Of a DNA stretch of 64,000 bases, positions 49,526 to 58,400 are shown piece by piece (position 1 is the first letter of the stretch; every line of letters begins with the position of its first letter). This DNA comes from an uncultured Dehalococcoidia bacterium. Lineage in GTDB: Bacteria > Chloroflexota > Dehalococcoidia > Lucifugimonadales > G958296245. The notes beneath the pieces were generated by a model. That model made no database searches. It had not been told where the DNA came from and was given only the letters and a program-made list of their open reading frames with translations. Both the position numbers and the translations under genes were made by a program. The stretch covers positions 806,001 through 870,000 of the forward strand of contig OY282458.1 in assembly GCA_958296245.1 (NCBI GenBank), read 5' to 3'.

Positions 49526-49984
49526 CTACGCCTCTCTCGCCTCGTGGGCGTGGATTAGCTCGAACAGCTCGTCAAGGCTCACGTCCACGAACTCCCCCAG
49601 CCTCTCGGCGGGAACACGCGGGAGGCCGGCCTTGATCTCCAGCATACGGTTGAACAGCTGTAGCATGAGCTGAACGCCCGCAAGGTTGAGCCCCAAGTCG
49701 CCGACCAAGTGCTTTATCAGCCTGAGGCGCACGATGTCCTCTTCCGAGTAGAGGCGCAACATCCCAACGGTCCGGGAGGGCCGGATCAGGCCCGCCCGTT
49801 CGTACTTCCGCAGCGTCTGGGGATGCATCTCCAGAATGCGCGCTGCAACGCTTATGATGTAGACGCCCTCTACACCCTCGGTCCCGCTGTCTATCCCGAC
49901 GCCCGACCCTAACCTGAACAGGGCCGCTGCCGTTCTACTATTCGGAACCCGGCTCTCGCGGCGTCTTTGTGGACCGGAAGTCAC
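49526..49984 (-). CDS. hspR: MerR-family heat-shock regulator, HspR-like
   Basis: 152 aa from the GTG at 49984. The frame stays open further upstream to 50233, but that would run through the promoter at 50034-50062, so a start below ~50027 is required; GTG 49984 is the best candidate, with GAAGG ~12 nt before it. The core YIISVAARILEMHPQTLRKYERAGLIRPSRT and RLYSEEDIVRLRLIKHL is the HspR version of the MerR winged helix. The C-terminal helix follows, without metal-binding Cys. HspR represses dnaK operons and is released when DnaK is busy with unfolded protein; the operon position supports this. Confidence 0.85.
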   Translation of the reverse strand: MTSGPQRRRESRVPNSRTAAALFRLGSGVGIDSGTEGVEGVYIISVAARILEMHPQTLRKYERAGLIRPSRTVGMLRLYSEEDIVRLRLIKHLVGDLGLNLAGVQLMLQLFNRMLEIKAGLPRVPAERLGEFVDVSLDELFELIHAHEAREA

Positions 49985-50033
49985 GGGGAATCTGCCTTCT
50001 GCCTTTCCCTGACACCTGGGATACGATGGCCTT

Positions 50034-50062
50034 AGTATAAGGATTGATTCGACTTGTGTCAA
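50034..50062 (-). promoter_or_regulatory. Heat-shock operon promoter with HAIR-like operator
   Basis: On the minus strand a perfect TTGACA (50062-50057) and TATACT (50039-50034) are spaced by 17 bp. The -35 lies inside CTTG-ACA-CAAG (50063-50053), an inverted repeat whose half-site resembles HspR-binding HAIR elements (CTTGAGT ... ACTCAAG). The spacing is shorter than in a canonical HAIR box. Confidence 0.65.
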
Positions 50063-50174
50063 GGGTTCTGCTGCGATATATTTAGGAGGAGTGATACCCG
50101 GTTGTGGGTGAATCCTGATCCGCAGGGCTGCATACAACCTAAGCCTACGGCATTCCGGAAGGGGGTAAGTAACA

Positions 50175-50381
50175 ATGCTGCTGTTCAAGTCATGCCCGAG
50201 GTGCAACGGCGACGTCAACGTCAACCATGACATGTATGGGCACTACAAGAAGTGTCTACAGTGCGGCTTCATGGAGGACGTGCAGACGGCCGACGAGGCC
50301 CTGGCTGCCGCGGTTGCTAGAGCCGGCTTCATCGGGCCAAAGCGGGGAAGTAAGCAGGCGCCGGTGGCTAAAGTCGCCTAG
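50175..50381 (+). CDS. Small zinc-ribbon protein
   Basis: 68 aa. Two CxxC knuckles, SCPRCNGD and KCLQCGFM, 18 residues apart, form a one-zinc ribbon (residues 7-31). The rest is a helix (ADEALAAAVARAG) and a basic tail. An AGGGGG ribosome site precedes the ATG. Function is not known; similar tiny ribbons often bind nucleic acid or act as partner subunits. It diverges from the heat-shock operon and has no partner on its own strand. Confidence 0.8.
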   Translation: MLLFKSCPRCNGDVNVNHDMYGHYKKCLQCGFMEDVQTADEALAAAVARAGFIGPKRGSKQAPVAKVA

Positions 50382-50468
50382 CGACTGGGCCATGGCGGGC
50401 TGCGAAGATACGGTGCGCGTGGGGGGTCAGCGTCCCGGTGCCGGGAGCCTGGGGCGCCCCGAAGCCCG

Positions 50469-51977
50469 TTAGACCAGTTCGACCAGAATATCGTGGTGGC
50501 CCGAGGCGCCGTTGGGCACCGTGGCCGTCCTCCGATCAGTCTGAACAGCGCCGTTGCCGTCCGTCGCGCGGACTCGGACCTCCGCAAGCGTGGACGACCC
50601 CGGAAGCACCCGAGCCTTCCAGATGATCCAGGTGTAGGCCGACAGCGCCGCTGTCGTCTCGTCCACCTCGGCCCAGGTATCCCCTGCGTCGAGACTCAGC
50701 TCCACCTTTGCAATGCCCCTGTCGCCGGCGAAAGCCACGCCGCCGACAGGGAAGGCTCCCCTGGGTCGGGTCGTCCTGGTCGCGGGAGTATCGATCCGCG
50801 ACATCGTCTTGACTACCGGATCATCGGTCCAACCCCGTTGCTGCCAGTAGCCCAGATAGTCGATGGCCACAGGCTCTATCTTTGTCAGCCACTTCACGCT
50901 CTTGAGCCCGAAGAAGCCCGGGACGATCAGCCTCGCCGGGAAGCCGTGGCTCACCGACAGGGGCTCCCCGTTCATCTCATAGGCTATCAACACCTCGTCT
51001 CTCATAGCCCGCTCCACGGGGATACTCTCGCTGTAGCCGTCCTCAGACTCGAACACCACGTCTACCACGCCTGGCCGCAGCCCCGCCCGCTCGATGACCG
51101 TCCTGAGCGGCGTCCCACGCCACGACGCGGTGCTAATCAGGTCTCCCCCAACCTCGTTGCTTATGCATTCCAGAGTCACGAACTGCTCGCTGGCGGGCAG
51201 GGCGGTCAGCTCTTCGTAGGTTAGTCTGTACGGCGTCTCCACGAGGCCCCCTATCTCCAGGCCCCAACGTTCCGGGTCGATCGCCGGGTCGATGAAGTTC
51301 TTGGAGATCACGTAGAATTCCTCGTTCGGCGTCACCTCGGACGAAAGCACGCCCTCGACCCTGAAGCTGCGGCTATTGGACACCTGCGACCGGGCGCGGT
51401 CGACCAGGAATTTCCCGCCCACGGCCAGCACGGCCAGGGCCGCCGCCCATCCCAATGCCCTACGCAGCAGGGCGCGCCGTCCGTAACCCGCGCCCTCTTC
51501 GTCGATGACCGCCTCCCCGAAGAGGGCGGCAAGCACAATCCCGTAAACGGCATAGGCAGCAAGGCTGACGGCCATGAAGGAAAATGCGCCGCCCCTGACG
51601 CCGGCGCCGAACACCCCTCCTCCAAAGAGGGGCGCCAGGGTCAACATGCTGATGACCCACAGAGCGCCCGACACCATCAGGGCGCGCGGCCACTCCCGCT
51701 CCGGTACCGGCAGCCGCGCTGTCAACTGCCCGTAGCAAATACCCACCGCGCTGCCGAACATGACCTGCGCCGCCAGGAGTCCGACGAACATTGACGGCTT
51801 GGCAGAGGTAGATAGCCTCTCGAGGAGGAAGTCGATCACGGTAGGGTGCAGGGTGGCCGTGAGCCAGTCCGCCGCAAGCTCCGTGATGGTCAGGGAGCCG
51901 ATGAGCAGGCGGACCGCTGCCGTCGCTAAGACCATGGCGAGGCCGGCGGCCAAGCCGCGCATGAGGTCGGCCGCCAT
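50469..51977 (-). CDS. Membrane-anchored sulfite oxidase-family molybdopterin oxidoreductase
   Basis: 502 aa from the ATG at 51977, which has AGGA 8 nt upstream; a TTG at 52007 would overlap the previous gene. About five hydrophobic segments occupy residues ~5-190 (for example MFVGLLAAQVMFGSAVGICYG). Then comes an oxidoreductase-molybdopterin domain with the Mo-ligand Cys C271 (VTLECISNEVGGDL), SWRGTPLRTVIERAG and SHGFPARLIVPGFFGLKSVKW. A C-terminal Ig-like dimerisation domain follows. No heme domain. Plants, animals and bacteria use relatives to oxidise sulfite or reduce sulfoxides; here the membrane part suggests an extracytoplasmic catalytic domain fed by the quinone pool or a cytochrome. 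It is 11 bp downstream of the isomerase gene. Confidence 0.87.
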   Translation of the reverse strand: MAADLMRGLAAGLAMVLATAAVRLLIGSLTITELAADWLTATLHPTVIDFLLERLSTSAKPSMFVGLLAAQVMFGSAVGICYGQLTARLPVPEREWPRALMVSGALWVISMLTLAPLFGGGVFGAGVRGGAFSFMAVSLAAYAVYGIVLAALFGEAVIDEEGAGYGRRALLRRALGWAAALAVLAVGGKFLVDRARSQVSNSRSFRVEGVLSSEVTPNEEFYVISKNFIDPAIDPERWGLEIGGLVETPYRLTYEELTALPASEQFVTLECISNEVGGDLISTASWRGTPLRTVIERAGLRPGVVDVVFESEDGYSESIPVERAMRDEVLIAYEMNGEPLSVSHGFPARLIVPGFFGLKSVKWLTKIEPVAIDYLGYWQQRGWTDDPVVKTMSRIDTPATRTTRPRGAFPVGGVAFAGDRGIAKVELSLDAGDTWAEVDETTAALSAYTWIIWKARVLPGSSTLAEVRVRATDGNGAVQTDRRTATVPNGASGHHDILVELV

Positions 51978-51987
51978 TGAGCGTTTC

Positions 51988-52908
51988 CTATGCCTGGACG
52001 TCGCCAATGACCTCTTTCACGTATTCCAAGCTGCGGCGGTCGGCGTAGAGGGCGTCCCCGGCCTTGGCGCCTTCCACCGCGAGGTAGCCGTCGTACCCCG
52101 CCTCGTGCATGGCATGGATAGCAAAGCGGTAGTCGATCTCGCCGTCGGGCAACGGCACGCGGAGGAATATAGAGTGGCGGTTCTCCGGGATGTGTACCCT
52201 GATGAGATTCTTGCAGTGCCAATACTTCGAGCGCGGCGCTAGGGCGGCAATGGCCTGCTCGGAAGTCTCCTCCGGCGTCTCGAACGTCCAGAAGATGTTG
52301 CCTAGGTCCGGGTTGGCGAACACGTGGGGACTGTCGATCAAGTCCAGCATGTGCAACGTAGACCAGCTATTGTCCGTGATCGAGTGCTGATGCACCTCCA
52401 GGGTCACGCTCAAGCCCCTGTCGCCCGCCGTCTTGCCCACTTCGCGCAGCACCCCGGCTGTACGCTCGAAGTCCTCCACGGAAGCGGTCCGGCTGGAGCC
52501 CTGCGATACCGGTTCGCCTACGAACGCCCCCGGCTGGCCGGGATACCGCGGGGGCGTGCCCGTGCCGGTATTGACGACCTCGGCGCCAAGCCACGACGCC
52601 GCGTCCACGACCTTTTCGATGGTCTCCCTGTTCGCCGCCGCCGTCCTGGGGTCGTGGTAGCCTCCGCCTCCCCTTACGGCCACGCACGGCACGCCGTGGT
52701 CCTCCAACTCCCTGCGGAGCTCATCCGCCCTCTGCCTGGTGGCCTCCATCCCCCCCACAGACTCCAGACCAAGCTCCAGTCCGTCGAATCCAACGCGGCT
52801 AATATACTTCAGGAAGCGGCTCCTCGCCTCGCCCTTGGGCAACTCGAGCGAGTCCCCTCCTGCGTCCGGATACGAAACGGCGCGGCGGAAAGCGTAAGCT
52901 ATCTTCAT
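51988..52908 (-). CDS. Sugar phosphate isomerase/epimerase-like TIM-barrel protein
   Basis: 306 aa from the ATG at 52908 (MKIAYAFRRAVSYP), chosen because AGGAGGGG lies 8 nt upstream; an in-frame start 45 nt earlier lacks this. It is a xylose isomerase-like barrel (AP endonuclease 2 family). Likely metal ligands appear in order: VTLEVHQHS (Glu), ANPDLGN (Asp), KYWHCKN (His) and YLAVEGA (Glu). This family covers epimerases and isomerases of sugars and inositols and some hydrolytic enzymes; the substrate is open. It is cotranscribed with the Mo oxidoreductase. Confidence 0.85.
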   Translation of the reverse strand: MKIAYAFRRAVSYPDAGGDSLELPKGEARSRFLKYISRVGFDGLELGLESVGGMEATRQRADELRRELEDHGVPCVAVRGGGGYHDPRTAAANRETIEKVVDAASWLGAEVVNTGTGTPPRYPGQPGAFVGEPVSQGSSRTASVEDFERTAGVLREVGKTAGDRGLSVTLEVHQHSITDNSWSTLHMLDLIDSPHVFANPDLGNIFWTFETPEETSEQAIAALAPRSKYWHCKNLIRVHIPENRHSIFLRVPLPDGEIDYRFAIHAMHEAGYDGYLAVEGAKAGDALYADRRSLEYVKEVIGDVQA

Positions 52909-53010
52909 TGCACTACCCCTCCTGAGCTCGGGTGTCATGCGGACACCCTTCAAGCAATTATCTCAAAACCAATACGAGCAATGTAGAGAGAATCCGCCCC
53001 CTCTGCCGGG

Positions 53011-53036
53011 AGTCTGAGGGTCCTCTCAGATACGAA
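53011..53036 (+). repeat. Third copy of the TCTGAGGG hairpin element
   Basis: GGGAGTCTGAGGG, then CTCAGATACGAATC and TTTCCC, match 31684-31730 in order. The TATAAT at gyrB is TACGAAT here, so its promoter function is probably lost. There is no plus-strand gene downstream. Confidence 0.45.
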
Positions 53037-53055
53037 TCTTTCCCTTTAGTTGGCA

Positions 53056-54258
53056 TTAGTATTCTTGAGCAAGGTCCACGATGCGGCTGCCGATCGCGAG
53101 CGACGCGGTGGCCGCCGGCGAGGGCGCGTTCAGCACGTGAATCGACTTAGGGCCTTGGACTATCGCGAAGTCCTGCACGAGCCGCCCTTTGACATCGACG
53201 GCCTGGGCCCTTACTCCCGCGCTGCGATTCACCAGATCGTCCTTCCGCACCTCCGGGACGAGTGTCTGGAGCGACTTGGCGAGCCTGCCCTTCACGGCGG
53301 ATCTATACTGTTCGCGCACCCCCGAACGCCAGTGGGTGCGCGCCATTCGCCAGAAGCCCCCGTACCTCAGGGTTTCCCATAGCTCAACCGCGTCGACGTC
53401 CAGGCTCCGGTAGCCCTCCCGCGCGAAGGCCAGAACGGCGTTGGGGCCTGCCTCCACAGTTCCGTCGATCCGCTTGGTGAAGTGTACCCCCAGGAACGGC
53501 AGGCGCGGGTCTGGGACCGGATAGACAAGCCCGTTTACCAGGCGGGAGCTCTCAGGGGTCAGGGAGAAGAACTCGCCCCTGAAGGGGACTATGCGGAGCC
53601 CCGGCTCGATGCCCATGTCCAAAGCCAGTCTGTCGGCGTACAGACCCGCGCAGTTGATCAACAGGCTGGCCGTCACTTCTCCCAAGGACGTCCGTATCCG
53701 CACGCCTTCCCGGTCCGCATCCAGTCCGATCACCTGCGCCCTCGTCAGCACCTCTCCACCGTTCCCGGTCAACTCATGGGCGAAAGCCCTGGCGACCGCC
53801 GCGTAGTCCACGATACCCGTCTCGGGAGAGTGGACGGCCCGGATGCCCGCCGCGTGCGGCTCGATCTCCCGCAGCCGCTCCGGCCCGATGACCTCGACGC
53901 CCGCCACGCCGTTCATCCGGCCCCGCTCGTGCAGATCCATCAGGCGGGGCACCTCGTCATCGTCCACAGCCACTATGACCTTTCCGCACGTCTCGTAGGG
54001 GATGCCGCGCTCATCGCAGAACCGTCGCAGCATCTTGCTTCCGGCGTAGCAGAAGCTCGCTTTGGCGGAGCCGGGGGCGTAGTAGATCCCCGCGTGGATG
54101 ACGCCGCTGTTGTGCCCCGTCTGATGCTGGGCTATGTCGTCCTCCTTCTCTAGGAGGACGATTTTTGGTCGCGGGAGCCGCCGGGCCAGCAGCATAGCCG
54201 TGGAAAGCCCGATGATCCCCCCGCCGACGACGGCAATATCGTAGCGACCGTTGCTCAC
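53056..54258 (-). CDS. lhgO: L-2-hydroxyglutarate oxidase
   Basis: 400 aa, full length. The FAD-binding Rossmann motif is YDIAVVGGGIIGLSTAMLLARR with Glu in VLLEKE. It has the family stretch QTGHNSGVIHAGIYYAPGSAKA, the mid-domain ETGIVDYAAVARAFA and the C-terminal VNRSAGVRAQAVD. LhgO oxidises L-2-hydroxyglutarate to 2-oxoglutarate and passes electrons to the quinone pool, repairing a by-product of malate dehydrogenase or finishing lysine/glutarate breakdown. The start is ATG with few alternatives. It lies 74 bp downstream of the VTT-domain gene and ~150 bp upstream of the isomerase gene. Confidence 0.92.
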   Translation of the reverse strand: MSNGRYDIAVVGGGIIGLSTAMLLARRLPRPKIVLLEKEDDIAQHQTGHNSGVIHAGIYYAPGSAKASFCYAGSKMLRRFCDERGIPYETCGKVIVAVDDDEVPRLMDLHERGRMNGVAGVEVIGPERLREIEPHAAGIRAVHSPETGIVDYAAVARAFAHELTGNGGEVLTRAQVIGLDADREGVRIRTSLGEVTASLLINCAGLYADRLALDMGIEPGLRIVPFRGEFFSLTPESSRLVNGLVYPVPDPRLPFLGVHFTKRIDGTVEAGPNAVLAFAREGYRSLDVDAVELWETLRYGGFWRMARTHWRSGVREQYRSAVKGRLAKSLQTLVPEVRKDDLVNRSAGVRAQAVDVKGRLVQDFAIVQGPKSIHVLNAPSPAATASLAIGSRIVDLAQEY

Positions 54259-54331
54259 CGCGAGATTCTAGCATAGGGGAGCGGCAAACCCCGTTTTGGG
54301 GCGAGGCGCGCCGCGCAGGCAGGCTTGAGTC

Positions 54332-54946
54332 CTACAGCCAGGGCAAGAGCTTGACGCCATAGAAGCAGGCGTACGCGACCGCCATGCCCTTGATGGTCTT
54401 GCCGGCCCACACGATTATCAGAAATCTGCGAATAGGGTAGTTGACGCCGCCCGCCACTATCCCCACGATGTCGAAGAAGGGATTGGGGATGATGGACACC
54501 ACGAAGAGCATCACCGTCCCCCGGCGTACGATGAGCCTGCGCAACGTGTGATAGAGCTTGCGGCGCTCGATAACGCCCTTCCCCCCGAAGCCTATGGCAT
54601 AGGCGGACAGCTCCCCCACTGCCTCGCCCACCCCCGAAAGCAGCCCCAATATGATGGGGTTCAGCTCCAGCCCTCCTGCCCCACATACCGCGATGAGCCC
54701 GGGGACCGTGAACACGATGCCGGCGGAGCCGATGAAGCTGAAGAAGAGTACGCCCGGGTATCCTACCCTCTTCCAGAAGTCGAGGTCGGTAATATCCGAG
54801 AATAGTATCGTGATCAGGGTGACGGTCAGCACCGACGCGAGGCCGGCCCCAAGCGCGATGAACTGAAGCCGTCTGTGGGATGGCAGGCGAGAGCTCCGGT
54901 GAGCTTGGGCTGAGCTTTCGCCGCCGGGTTCTCTGATGGTGCTCAA
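54332..54946 (-). CDS. VTT-domain (SNARE-associated/DedA-like) membrane protein
   Basis: 204 aa with a basic, Ser-rich N-terminus and about five hydrophobic segments. The VTT domain is visible as FFSFIGSAGIVFTVPGLIAVCGAGG, GEAVGELSAYAIGFGGKG, and SIIPNPFFDIVGIVAGGVNYPIRRFLI, with the re-entrant loop Pro residues and the Asn-Pro pair. Family members flip or scavenge lipids such as undecaprenyl phosphate or phospholipids; the exact lipid is unknown. It may begin the minus-strand run down to 50469. The gap 54947-55448 upstream holds only repeat DNA. Confidence 0.85.
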   Translation of the reverse strand: MSTIREPGGESSAQAHRSSRLPSHRRLQFIALGAGLASVLTVTLITILFSDITDLDFWKRVGYPGVLFFSFIGSAGIVFTVPGLIAVCGAGGLELNPIILGLLSGVGEAVGELSAYAIGFGGKGVIERRKLYHTLRRLIVRRGTVMLFVVSIIPNPFFDIVGIVAGGVNYPIRRFLIIVWAGKTIKGMAVAYACFYGVKLLPWL

Positions 54947-55240
54947 GGGCGCCTTCCACTCCGCGCCTCATGGGACCACGAGCCCCGCCCGCAACGCGGC
55001 GCGTAGCCCCGGGCCACCCTTTCGCCTCTCGCCTGACGGCTCCGACTCGCATAGAGTCGTCCCAGTGACGTCAGGGCGCATCGGCCCGCCGGCCGGCTTC
55101 CAGGCTCTGACACTACTTTAATTCCTCCGCGGCGTAACTTGAGCAATGAGGTCTACCCCGTCCCCTCCCAGCACTTGCAGCCCCCCAAGCAACAGTGTAC
55201 CGACTTGTGGAGGGACTAGGAAGCCAATTCCGTGGGCGTA

Positions 55241-55410
55241 GTTGTTCAGAGTTCGTGGGTCCTTTTCGACTGGCGTAGCTCCGATAAAGCAGACGTCTTT
55301 GATCCCGACCCGCCGCCCCTTGGTAGCTGGGGGCACAGCCCCCCAACCCCCTGCCGGAAGGGAGAACCCTCTCTGGACTTCCCCCTCCGGGTATCACAGA
55401 GTCTGAACGG
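55241..55410 (-). repeat. MITE-like element 1, copy B
   Basis: About 170 bp. Read on the minus strand it starts CCGTTCAGACTCTGTGATAC and ends CACGAACTCTGAACAAC, so its ends are inverted repeats of each other. Interior pieces (GGCTACGCC-type GAGCTACGCCAGTCGAAAAG, GATCAAAGACGTCTGC) match copy A at 27654-27883, with ~60 bp missing in the middle. Confidence 0.7.
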
Positions 55411-55448
55411 TTTCCAGTGGAAGCCTCGGCCTTCCTCAGTGGTCCGGC

Positions 55449-58400
55449 CTAACGCAGGGGCGCGAGACCGGCGCGCCCGGGCGGATAGACGCGGAATATA
55501 CCCCACAAGCCCGCCTCCCTGTACGGCTCCCTGTGGTCCCCGTAGACGTAGTCGCCGGGCGGACCGGCGCCGCCTTCCACCATCATCGTCACCGCCTCCA
55601 GCGGTCCGACCTGCACGGAGCTCAACAGACTGGAGCCGGGGCGCCCCGGCTCCAACGGCCACCTGTGGCCCTCTATGGTGAATACGTGCGCTTGCTCGCC
55701 GTAGGGCGCCAGGACGCGCACCCTCACGGGGTCGCCCGAGTACGCCTCCATCGTTGGCGTCGACGGATCTCCATACTCTCCACCGACGATTGGGGAGGCG
55801 TGGAAGCTCAGCCCGACCACGCCCGCCACCTTCTCCGCGTAGGGCATCAGGTGCGTGCCGATCAATGGGTCCTCGTCGTGCAGGAACAGGGTGAAGTCGC
55901 GGTAGCTCGGTTGACCGGGAGGATGTGCGTCCACGCGCCACGCCGCCCTTCCCGCCATGTCTTCCCCGGTCGCCGGGTGCGTATACGCAGTACCCTTCAT
56001 GCCCACGATGATAGCGCCGTACAGCCCGAGGGCCGGATTTCGCAGCACGTCGCCCCAGTCCCGCAGCATCGCTACGGTCTCCCCCACCTCCGGGTGGGCA
56101 TAGAAGGTGTACCTGCGCGCCCCGCCGGGAGGCGTCGCCTGCTGGGGGTTGCGTCCGGCCTCCGCGCCATAGGAATCGGAAGGGTCGAACGCGAGCATGT
56201 CGGCGTGGATGGACACGGCCCCGCCGCGCGTCGCGTTTGTCAGCTCCAACGCGATGCAGTCACCCACGTTCACGTGGAGCACCAGCGGCTCCACGCCTTT
56301 GGCCCCCGCGAGGATAGGCTCGACGTCCCGGTCGAGCGCGTACGCCTTTCCGAGCGAGCCGCCGAGCATGGGCATGGGCACGTCAATAGCCGTGACCGCA
56401 AATTCCTTCACAGGGGCCTCGTCTGGGCAGACACGCCCCGGCTGAGACGTGCGCGTCTCCCGCCCCGGCAGGGCCATCAGGCTGGGTTCCCCTGGGGGGT
56501 GCACGCGTACGATGCCCCAGCTTCCCTCCAGCATCTTGAAGGCGCGACCGTTGTAGTAGAGATAGTCCCCCGGCAGCCCTTGAGGCCCGCCGGCCCGAGG
56601 CGCCGCCAAGTCGTACCTCTCGGATATCCCCACGTGAACCGTGTTGACTGGCGGCGACCTATTGCTGTGGGGCTCGGTGCTGAACCAGTGCCCGTCCAGG
56701 TGCCACGTGTGGACGTCGTTGGCCGCCGAGACCAGCGTCCGTATCACGATGGGGTCTCCAACGTGAGCTTCCAGTACGGGCGTGGCGGGGTCGCCGTGCT
56801 CCGTGCTGCTGAACAGGCGGGCGGGGTCCCCGCCCCTCGATGCCAGCGGTTCGACCCGTAAGTTCAGCGAACTGCCGCTGGAGTCCCCTGAGTTCGTCAG
56901 CGGGTTGCCGTCCTGAATGAACATGACAAGCTCGCGAAAGCTTCCGGTCACGTCGGCTGACACCGTTTCGACGGTATGCACGTCGGCTATCGGGCCGCTG
57001 CTTATCTCGGCGCCGGTGTACGGGTCGTGGTAGGTCGACCCGGGCGGCTCGGAGATGAACGCGCCGAACAGTCCATGCTCCCACGACGTCAGGGCGCTGA
57101 CGTGGTCGTGGAAGTAGGCCGTCCCAAACTGCACGTCCGGGTACCAGCGGTAGCGCACGAACTCCGCACTGACGATCTCACCGGCGGAGTGGCCGTACTC
57201 GAGAGGCTCGTCGAACACCAGCGTGTCCCCCTCGACGGCCTCGATGCGGCGGATCTCGAACGTCTCCGTCTGGTCCATGCCCACCCCGACCAGGATGCCG
57301 GCTTGGAACCTCGCGGCGCTGTCCAGGGCGAGCCGCACCGAGCCGGCCGCCGCCGGCTTGGCTGCCGCCTCCCCCTCCGAGGTGAACGGCCGTACCGACT
57401 GCTCGTAGCCGAATCCGGTGGATACGCCGTCGCTGGCGAGTATGTCGAACTGCACGAAGTGGACGTGGACGTTCACCTTGCTGAAGAATCCGTTCTCGCT
57501 GCTGTCCTCGAGCTCGCTCTTCAGGAGGATGTCCACACAGTCCTCACCCGCGTTGCCGCGAATGGCCAGAGGGACCCTGTGGTCGTTGTCGGCCCGCACC
57601 TTCTCCTCGTCCTCTTTGAGGACGTACAATTGGCCTGCCGGGTCGATCAGGCCGGCTCGCTCGTTCAGGACGATGGGCACGTTTATGGCATGGAGGACGA
57701 GCTCCTTCAGCTTGGTATCCGGCGGGCACAGGCTCCCGGGTCCGCTTTCGCCGGGTACGGGAGGACTGCGGCCGCGCGACGCGGGGCTGAGGAAGGGGGC
57801 CGGGCCGTGGCCCGGCGCGAACGGAGGCCGCTTTCCAAGGTGAGGGCGTAGGAACGGGTATGCCAGCTTGCCCGTGAGCGGATCGAAGTAGAAGGGCAAT
57901 CTGTCCCCCCGGCGGCCCTCCGGCGGCCCCGGTCCGGACGAGCCCCAAGGCCGCACGGCGGCGCCCTCAAGCTCGTTGAGGTAGAGGTATCCGACCTTCT
58001 CCCAGTCCAGCACGGACGCGTCATAGCCCCGCGCTGCGCCCGCCGGAGGCAACTGGCGCTCTACCAGGTCCGGGAGGCTCCCCTCCGTGACCGCAAGCTG
58101 CCCGCCCCCCCAGCTTACAAACGTATCCAATAGCTGCTCTGACGTAACCGCCCGACGCACGCGGCCCGCGCGGTCGGGAAGCTCCAAGAGCGGCGGCATC
58201 TCGTCTTGGGAGGCCTCCCCGTCCTGCAAGGTGTTGTAAACGCGCCAGAACGTCCACATACCGGCGATGTAGTGGTGGGCCACGTGGCAGTGGATCAGGA
58301 AGTCGCCCACCGACTGTTGACATCCGCCCGCGCCGCATTCCGCCTCTACGTCATACGTCTCCGAGGGGCCAACCGCCTGAGAATCTATCCTGGAGGATGC

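Noticed and set aside
49985-50233. N-terminal extension of the HspR-like frame
   Set aside because: It would cover the TTGACA-N17-TATACT promoter of the same operon, and the extra residues do not resemble HspR.
55533-56861. 442-aa plus-strand frame inside the multicopper oxidase gene
   Set aside because: Arg/His-rich shadow; the minus strand encodes conserved copper motifs across the same region.
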